A stretch of DNA of 9,352 nt, taken from assembly GCA_025936205.1 (NCBI GenBank), contig JAICTU010000366.1:1-9352 (forward strand). The letters run 5' to 3'. The translations under genes were made by a program, and so were the position numbers. Under the pieces are notes generated by a model, which was not told the DNA's origin, searched no databases, and was given only the letters and a program-made list of their open reading frames with translations. Below are positions 5,904-9,352 of this stretch, in pieces. Source of the stretch: Polyangiaceae bacterium. Its GTDB lineage: Bacteria > Myxococcota > Polyangia > Polyangiales > Polyangiaceae. Each line of letters opens with the position of its first letter. Positions within the stretch are counted from its first letter, which is position 1.

Positions 5904-7088
5904 ATGAGAACAGCACTCCAAGCCACATTCATCGCGTGCCTATTTGCGCTTGCGGCGGGCTGCTCGGCGGCAGAGGGCCGCGGCGACACGCCAACCGACA
6001 ACGGTTCCAGCAGCGACTCGGCGGCAAGCAGCGACGCTCTCAGCGGCCAGACCACGACGGCCTCCCTGCAAGAGGAGCTGCGCGGCCGCCGGCGCCCGCG
6101 GCCGACCAATCCCTGTGCAGCTGCCAGCTGTCCCACCAACACCAGCTGTGAAGTGGTCGACGGTCAGGCGGTGTGCACGCCGCTCGAGCCGGCGCCGTTC
6201 TGTGGCGGCTTCGCGGGCATCGAGTGCCCGGGCTCCGGCACCTGCGTCGACGACCCGAATGACGGCTGCGACCCGCAGCGCGGCGGCGCGGACTGCGGGG
6301 GCATCTGCCAGTGCGTCGAGCGCGTGCTGTGCGTGCGCGGTGCGGTGTTCGACTCATCGCCGGACGTGTGCGCTTGCGTCCCGCAGGAGCCCCCCGTGGA
6401 CGCTTGCGCGAGCGTGCGCTGTCGCGCCGGCACGCACTGCGAGGTGATCGACGACCGCGCGCAATGCATCGTCGACGAGCAGGTCAACCCGTGCGCGGCT
6501 GCCAGCTGCCCGACGAACACCAGCTGCGACGTGGTGGACGGGCAGGCGGTGTGCACATCGCTCGATCCGGCTCCGTTCTGCGGTGGCATCGCCGGCATCG
6601 ACTGCCCGGGCCAGGGCACGTGCGTGGACAACCCGAATGACGGTTGCGACCCGCAGCGTGGCGGCGCCGACTGCGGTGGCCTGTGCGAGTGCAACGTGCG
6701 TGCGCTGTGCGTGCGCGGTGCGGTGTTCGACTCATCGCCGAACGTGTGCGCTTGCGTGCCGCAGGAGCCCGTGAACCCGTGCGCGGCCGTGCTCTGCCCG
6801 GCTCTGAGCACTTGCGAGGTCGTGGACGGCAAGGGGGTCTGCACCCCGATCGAGACCACGTTCTGTGGTGGCATCGCCGCCTTCCCCTGTCCGGGGTCGG
6901 GCAGCTGCGTCGATAACCCGGCCGACGACTGCGACCCGGAGCGCGGCGGCGCCGATTGCGGTGGCATCTGCGAGTGCAACATCCGCGCGCTGTGCGTGCA
7001 GGGCCTCGTGTTCGATGCGTCCCCCAGCGTGTGCGCGTGCGTGCCCGCCGATGGCTCGCCGAAGGAGTGCTCGGCGGCCGCCGAGTGA
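5904..7088 (+). CDS. Cys-rich lipoprotein with three repeated modules
   Basis: 394 residues, a secreted protein of unknown function. The signal peptide at residues 1-19 ends in a lipobox (AAGC, C20). Next comes a Ser/Thr/Asp-rich linker (21-58) and a basic patch GRRRPRP (61-67). Each module has two parts. Part A is NPCAA-x2-CP-x3-(S/T)C-x2-VDG-x2-VCT. Part B is FCGG-x5-CPG-x-G-(T/S)CVD, CDP-x-RGGADCGG, then a (Q/E)C and LCV segment closing with VCACVP. Modules span residues 69-163, 195-289 and 291-381. A lone part A (167-188) sits between the first two. About 14 Cys per module imply a rigid, disulfide-stabilised rod. Part A resembles follistatin- or EGF-like knots, and part B resembles Cys-rich segments of myxobacterial secreted proteins; exact families are uncertain. 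The strong ribosome site, dedicated terminator and structured leader suggest a well-expressed, separately regulated gene. A surface, adhesin or protease-inhibitor role is possible but unproven. Confidence 0.85.
   Translation: MRTALQATFIACLFALAAGCSAAEGRGDTPTDNGSSSDSAASSDALSGQTTTASLQEELRGRRRPRPTNPCAAASCPTNTSCEVVDGQAVCTPLEPAPFCGGFAGIECPGSGTCVDDPNDGCDPQRGGADCGGICQCVERVLCVRGAVFDSSPDVCACVPQEPPVDACASVRCRAGTHCEVIDDRAQCIVDEQVNPCAAASCPTNTSCDVVDGQAVCTSLDPAPFCGGIAGIDCPGQGTCVDNPNDGCDPQRGGADCGGLCECNVRALCVRGAVFDSSPNVCACVPQEPVNPCAAVLCPALSTCEVVDGKGVCTPIETTFCGGIAAFPCPGSGSCVDNPADDCDPERGGADCGGICECNIRALCVQGLVFDASPSVCACVPADGSPKECSAAAE
6108..7046 (+). repeat. Three in-frame module repeats (about 285 bp) plus a half module
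   Basis: Copies lie at 6108-6392, 6486-6770 and 6774-7046, with a half copy at about 6399-6467. Copies 1 and 2 are offset by exactly 378 bp (126 codons). They share a 37-nt identical block (6326-6362 and 6704-6740) that continues after one mismatch. Copy 3 is more diverged. This suggests internal duplication with recent homogenisation between copies 1 and 2. Confidence 0.85.
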
Positions 7089-7119
7089 GCGGACCAGTAG
7101 CGCCTTCCTGAAGGTGCAG

Positions 7120-7158
7120 GCACAGGGCGCGCTGAAGGGTGCGCCCTGTGCTCTTTTT
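7120..7158 (+). terminator. Rho-independent terminator after the Cys-rich lipoprotein
   Basis: GCACAGGGCGC (7120-7130) pairs perfectly with GCGCCCTGTGC (7141-7151) around a 10-nt loop. TCTTTTT (7152-7158) follows at once. It begins 32 nt past the stop codon and separates this gene from the transferase downstream. Confidence 0.92.
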
Positions 7159-7217
7159 GTCGCGGCGGAAGGGCGGGGGTTGACGGCCGGACGCCGCACG
7201 TCAAAGTCGAAGCCATC

Positions 7218-7997
7218 ATGGCGAGCCCCCAGCTGCAGCTCTACTCGTTGTTCCTGTCCCCTTGGTCCGAGCGCGCGCGCTGGGTGCTCGAGCACCACGC
7301 GCTGCCGTACCGAAAGATCGAGCACATTCCCTTCCTCGGTGAAGCGCGCCTGCGCCGTGTGCTGGGCAACCCGGCGGGTAGGGTCACGGTGCCGCTGTTG
7401 ATCGCCGACGGCCAGCTGCTGAAAGACAGCTGGGAGATCGCGCTGTACGCCGACCGCGTCGGCCACGGCGCTCCGCTGATCGGCGACGCACAGCCGAACG
7501 TGCGGCGCTGGCACGACCTGGCCGAGCACGCCATGGTGGCGGGCCGCGCGCTCACCATCTCGCGCTCACTCGCCAGCGACCAGGCGCTGGACGAGACGGT
7601 GGTGGCGCCGCGCTTCGTGAGGCCCTTGCTGCGGCCGATTGGGCGCTACGCGATGCGCTGGTTCGCGCGCAAATACGCTCTCGACCTCGACCCCGCGCGA
7701 GCGGCCGCTGCCGCGCAGCCCGTGCGCGAGGCGCTCGATCGCCTGCGCCGCGAGCTGGGCGGTTCGGACTACTTGCTCGGCCGCTTCAGCTACGCGGACA
7801 TCATCGCGGCGTCGCTGCTGCAGGGCATATCGCCCGTCAGTGATCGCTACCTGCGCATTGGCCCGGGCACGCGCCGGGCGTGGACGCAGACGGAGCTGGC
7901 CGCGAGCTACGCCGATCTGATCGCCTGGCGCGACCGCCTGTATGAAAAGCATCGTCGCCCGCCGCAGGCGGCAACGGTGGCCGGAGCGGCGGCTTGA
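7218..7997 (+). CDS. Glutathione S-transferase-like protein
   Basis: 259 residues, cytoplasmic, with no signal. The N-terminal thioredoxin-like domain (about 5-80) begins QLYSLFLSPWSERARWVLE. S14 or S17 stands where the family has its catalytic Ser/Cys. V58-P59 (TVPLLI) is the cis-proline motif that positions glutathione, and D70-S71 (LLKDSWEIALYAD) is the gamma-glutamyl site. The helical C-terminal domain has the typical N-capping box S191-Y-A-D194 after YLLGRF. These features support a GST fold; the acceptor substrate cannot be read. The length is slightly above the usual 200-230, mainly through the segment at ~110-155. No good Shine-Dalgarno site precedes the ATG. TTGACG at 7180-7185 is a possible -35 without a clear -10. 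It follows a strong terminator, so it starts its own unit, possibly shared with the reductase 73 bp downstream. Confidence 0.88.
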   Translation: MASPQLQLYSLFLSPWSERARWVLEHHALPYRKIEHIPFLGEARLRRVLGNPAGRVTVPLLIADGQLLKDSWEIALYADRVGHGAPLIGDAQPNVRRWHDLAEHAMVAGRALTISRSLASDQALDETVVAPRFVRPLLRPIGRYAMRWFARKYALDLDPARAAAAAQPVREALDRLRRELGGSDYLLGRFSYADIIAASLLQGISPVSDRYLRIGPGTRRAWTQTELAASYADLIAWRDRLYEKHRRPPQAATVAGAAA

Positions 7998-8025
7998 CCG
8001 CGGAGCGCAGCAGTGAAAATCCGCT

Positions 8026-8054
8026 GCGAAACGCCGGGCGCCCCACGCTACACT
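8026..8054 (+). promoter_or_regulatory. Weak promoter candidate before the reductase
   Basis: TACACT (8049-8054) resembles a -10, with GCGAAA (8026-8031) at 17-bp spacing as a poor -35. Transcription would then begin about 10 nt before the ATG at 8071, consistent with the absence of a Shine-Dalgarno site there. A short imperfect hairpin (8006-8028, 6-bp arms CGCAGC/GCTGCG) overlaps it. Read-through from the transferase gene is equally likely. Confidence 0.3.
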
Positions 8055-8070
8055 GAAGCTCCGACCCCGC

Positions 8071-9045
8071 ATGAAGCTGCGCATCCACTACGAGGGCACC
8101 CCGTATGAACTGCTCCCCGGCGAGACGGTGCTCGCCGGCCTGCAGCGCCAGGGCGTCCCGATCCCGTCGTTCTGTCGCACCGGCGTGTGCCAGACCTGCC
8201 TGGTGCGCGCGTCGAGCGGTCGCCCGCCAGCGAACAGCCAGGTGGGCCTCCGCGAGACCTGGGTCGAGCGCGGCTGCTTCCTCGCCTGCCAGTGCGTCCC
8301 GACCGAGCCGCTCGAGGTCGAGCCCTGCGACGTGATCAAGACCTGCGCCTCGCGCGTGCTGCGCGTCGAGCCATTGTGCTCGAACGTGCTGCGCGTGGAG
8401 CTCGAGGCGCCGGACGGCTTCGAGTACCGCGCGGGGCAATTCCTGCAGCTCGAACGCGAGGGAGGCGTGACGCGCCCCTTCTCCATCGCCTCGATCCCGG
8501 GCTCGGACCGCATCGAGCTGCACGTCACCCTGCGCACGGGCGGCGCGATGAGCGAGTGGCTGCACACCGCCAGCAACCAGGCAGTGACGGTGCGCGGCGC
8601 CTTCGGCGAGTGCTTTTACCTCGACAACGAACCCGAACGCCCGCTGCTGCTCGCCGGCACCGGCACCGGCCTCGCCCCGCTGCTCGGCGTGACCCGCGCG
8701 GCGCTGGCGAGCGGCCACCGCGGCCCCATCCACCTCTATCACGGCAGCACGAGCCGAGCAGGTCTGTACCTCTGGGACGAGCTCGTCGCGCTCGCCCGCT
8801 CTTCGCCGCAACTGCGCGTCTTCGGCAGCGTCCTGGCACCCGGTGAGACCGAAGCCACGAGCGAAGGCCGCAGCCAGCTGTCGCACCAACCCATCGACAA
8901 GCTGCTGCTCGCGGACAGCCTCGACAGCTTCCAGTCCCGCGTCTACCTCTGCGGCAACCCGGACCTGGTGCAACGCCTGCGCAAGCGCGTCTACCTCTGC
9001 GGCACCCCCACGGCACGCATCCACTGCGATCCGTTCGTCTGGTGA
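8071..9045 (+). CDS. 2Fe-2S ferredoxin-FAD-NAD(P)H reductase, oxygenase-reductase type
   Basis: 324 residues, cytoplasmic, complete, moving electrons from NAD(P)H through FAD to a 2Fe-2S cluster. The N-terminal plant-type ferredoxin domain (1-~85) has the ligands C35-x4-C40-x2-C43 and, 29 residues on, C73 (FLACQ). The FAD domain (~90-185) carries YRAGQFLQL and R135-P-F-S138, the flavin-binding RxxS motif. The NAD(P) domain (~190-324) has AGTGTGLAPLLG at 195-206 and ends with a VYLCG-x-P motif and a C-terminal DPF segment. This domain order is that of reductases serving phenol hydroxylases, methane-type monooxygenases and sugar deoxygenases (AscD-like). The partner oxygenase is not in the window. 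The second VYLCG copy (307-311) is encoded by DNA identical to the first. No Shine-Dalgarno site is visible. It is co-directional with the transferase gene and may share its transcript. Confidence 0.9.
   Translation: MKLRIHYEGTPYELLPGETVLAGLQRQGVPIPSFCRTGVCQTCLVRASSGRPPANSQVGLRETWVERGCFLACQCVPTEPLEVEPCDVIKTCASRVLRVEPLCSNVLRVELEAPDGFEYRAGQFLQLEREGGVTRPFSIASIPGSDRIELHVTLRTGGAMSEWLHTASNQAVTVRGAFGECFYLDNEPERPLLLAGTGTGLAPLLGVTRAALASGHRGPIHLYHGSTSRAGLYLWDELVALARSSPQLRVFGSVLAPGETEATSEGRSQLSHQPIDKLLLADSLDSFQSRVYLCGNPDLVQRLRKRVYLCGTPTARIHCDPFVW
8938..9004 (+). repeat. 19-nt direct repeat inside the reductase gene, 48 bp apart
   Basis: CGCGTCTACCTCTGCGGCA occurs at 8938-8956 and again at 8986-9004, in frame, encoding RVYLCG twice, 16 residues apart. 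The first copy is the usual pyridine-nucleotide motif. The second sits where the family normally has a less similar segment before the C-terminal I-x-x-D-x-F end. Confidence 0.9.
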
Positions 9046-9061
9046 TCGTGATGCCCCCACT

Positions 9062-9080
9062 CGCGCGCCTGCGGCGCGCG
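9062..9080 (+). terminator. 8-bp GC hairpin just after the reductase, no T-run
   Basis: CGCGCGCC (9062-9069) and GGCGCGCG (9073-9080) pair perfectly around TGC. It begins 17 nt after the reductase stop. No T-run follows, but the hairpin may act with the larger one at 9081-9138 as a transcript end or stabiliser. Confidence 0.4.
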
Positions 9081-9138
9081 GTCTCCCCCAAAGCCATGCT
9101 CGCGCGCGCAGCGCGCGCTGCGCGTGGCAGGGGGAGAC
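9081..9138. repeat. Long nested inverted repeat with 20-bp palindromic core, REP-like
   Basis: The outer arms GTCTCCCCC (9081-9089) and GGGGGAGAC (9130-9138) are perfect. The inner arms GCCATGC (9093-9099) and GCGTGGC (9122-9128) pair with one wobble. The centre contains a 20-bp perfect palindrome, CGCGCAGCGCGCGCTGCGCG (9105-9124). Together with the hairpin at 9062-9080 it forms a compact palindromic cluster typical of REP-like intergenic repeats. Whether it recurs in the genome cannot be seen here. Confidence 0.65.
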
Positions 9139-9245
9139 ACACGCTGACGCCGACGTGGGCGCTGCGCGGAGCAGTAGTTGCCTGCCCCCACGAGCAGGGA
9201 AGGGGTTAGCCCCAATGCCGATCGCTTAAGCGCATAAGTGGTCGA

Positions 9246-9259
9246 TATTATTTTAGAAT
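9246..9259 (+). promoter_or_regulatory. AT-rich -10 candidate for the gene at 9318
   Basis: TATTAT (9246-9251) and TAGAAT (9254-9259, five of six consensus bases) lie in the most AT-rich stretch of the window, just after the palindrome GCTTAAGC (9225-9232). No good -35 is seen at 16-18 bp spacing, so the call is weak. The leader to the ATG would be about 50 nt. Confidence 0.35.
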
Positions 9260-9317
9260 CAAAGCCACCCTTTCCATCGCTCTCGAAGTCTGCTCCATAG
9301 GGTTGCGAGGAGCAGCG

Positions 9318-9352
9318 ATGGGACTGGATCTCGCATTTGCGGCGACGGCGAC
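9318..9352 (+). CDS. Start of an unidentified gene, cut by window edge
   Basis: The ATG at 9318 follows GAGGAG (9307-9312) with a 5-nt spacer, a strong ribosome site, and an AT-rich promoter-like region lies upstream. Only 11 full codons are visible (MGLDLAFAATA), too few to identify a product. The frame stays open to the edge. Confidence 0.55.
   Translation, partial: MGLDLAFAATA

Noticed and set aside
6164..7219. Minus-strand open frame of 351 codons across the Cys-rich lipoprotein
   Set aside because: It is antisense to a gene with a signal peptide, a strong ribosome site and Cys modules, and it crosses that gene's terminator. It is Ser/Pro/Thr/Gln-rich and is repeated only because the sense gene is.
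7837..9060. Minus-strand open frame of 407 codons across the reductase
   Set aside because: The sense strand encodes a clear 2Fe-2S/FAD/NAD reductase with all ligands; the antisense product has no motifs.

Overview
The window is GC-rich DNA (AT-richer only in short intergenic stretches) and looks like a chromosomal region of a myxobacterium (Myxococcota, probably Polyangia). The basis is inference: very strong G/C third-position bias, several lipoproteins with myxobacterial-style Cys motifs (C-x5-C-x5-C and GGADCGG), and a huge secreted beta-propeller/di-haem cytochrome c protein of a type I associate with this group and Planctomycetes. No tRNA, rRNA, CRISPR array, integrase or transposase was seen.

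Layout. From 3953 down to the left edge, on the minus strand, runs a lipoprotein-like beta-propeller/di-haem cytochrome c gene of at least 1317 codons, cut by the window edge. The long open frames opposite it on the plus strand are shadows. Positions 3954-4244 form a structured intergenic region. It holds a perfect 12-bp stem-loop and a 15-bp bulged stem-loop whose loop carries a 17-bp tandem repeat. A putative two-winged-helix regulator follows (4245-4991, minus, GTG start). It is divergent, across 57 bp, from a proline-rich Cys-motif lipoprotein (5049-5588, plus).

The 315-bp gap 5589-5903 contains a terminator-like hairpin and then three palindromic elements. These lead into a strong AGGAGG ribosome site and a Cys-rich lipoprotein (5904-7088) built from three near-identical ~95-residue modules plus one half module. 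That gene ends in a classic rho-independent terminator (7120-7158). Then come a glutathione S-transferase-like protein (7218-7997) and a three-domain 2Fe-2S/FAD/NAD(P) reductase (8071-9045), co-directional and 73 bp apart. A dense cluster of GC-rich palindromes (9062-9138) follows, then an AT-rich promoter-like stretch and the first 11 codons of another gene (from 9318).

How the genes may work together. The first three main proteins (cytochrome, proline-rich lipoprotein, Cys-rich lipoprotein) are predicted to be exported and probably lipid-anchored, with a DNA-binding protein between them. A shared envelope function is possible, but nothing in the sequence proves it. The transferase and reductase are cytoplasmic and could form a small redox or detoxification unit. 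I do not see a clear new defence or mobile system. The most unusual signals are the structured intergenic DNA and the modular Cys-rich lipoprotein.
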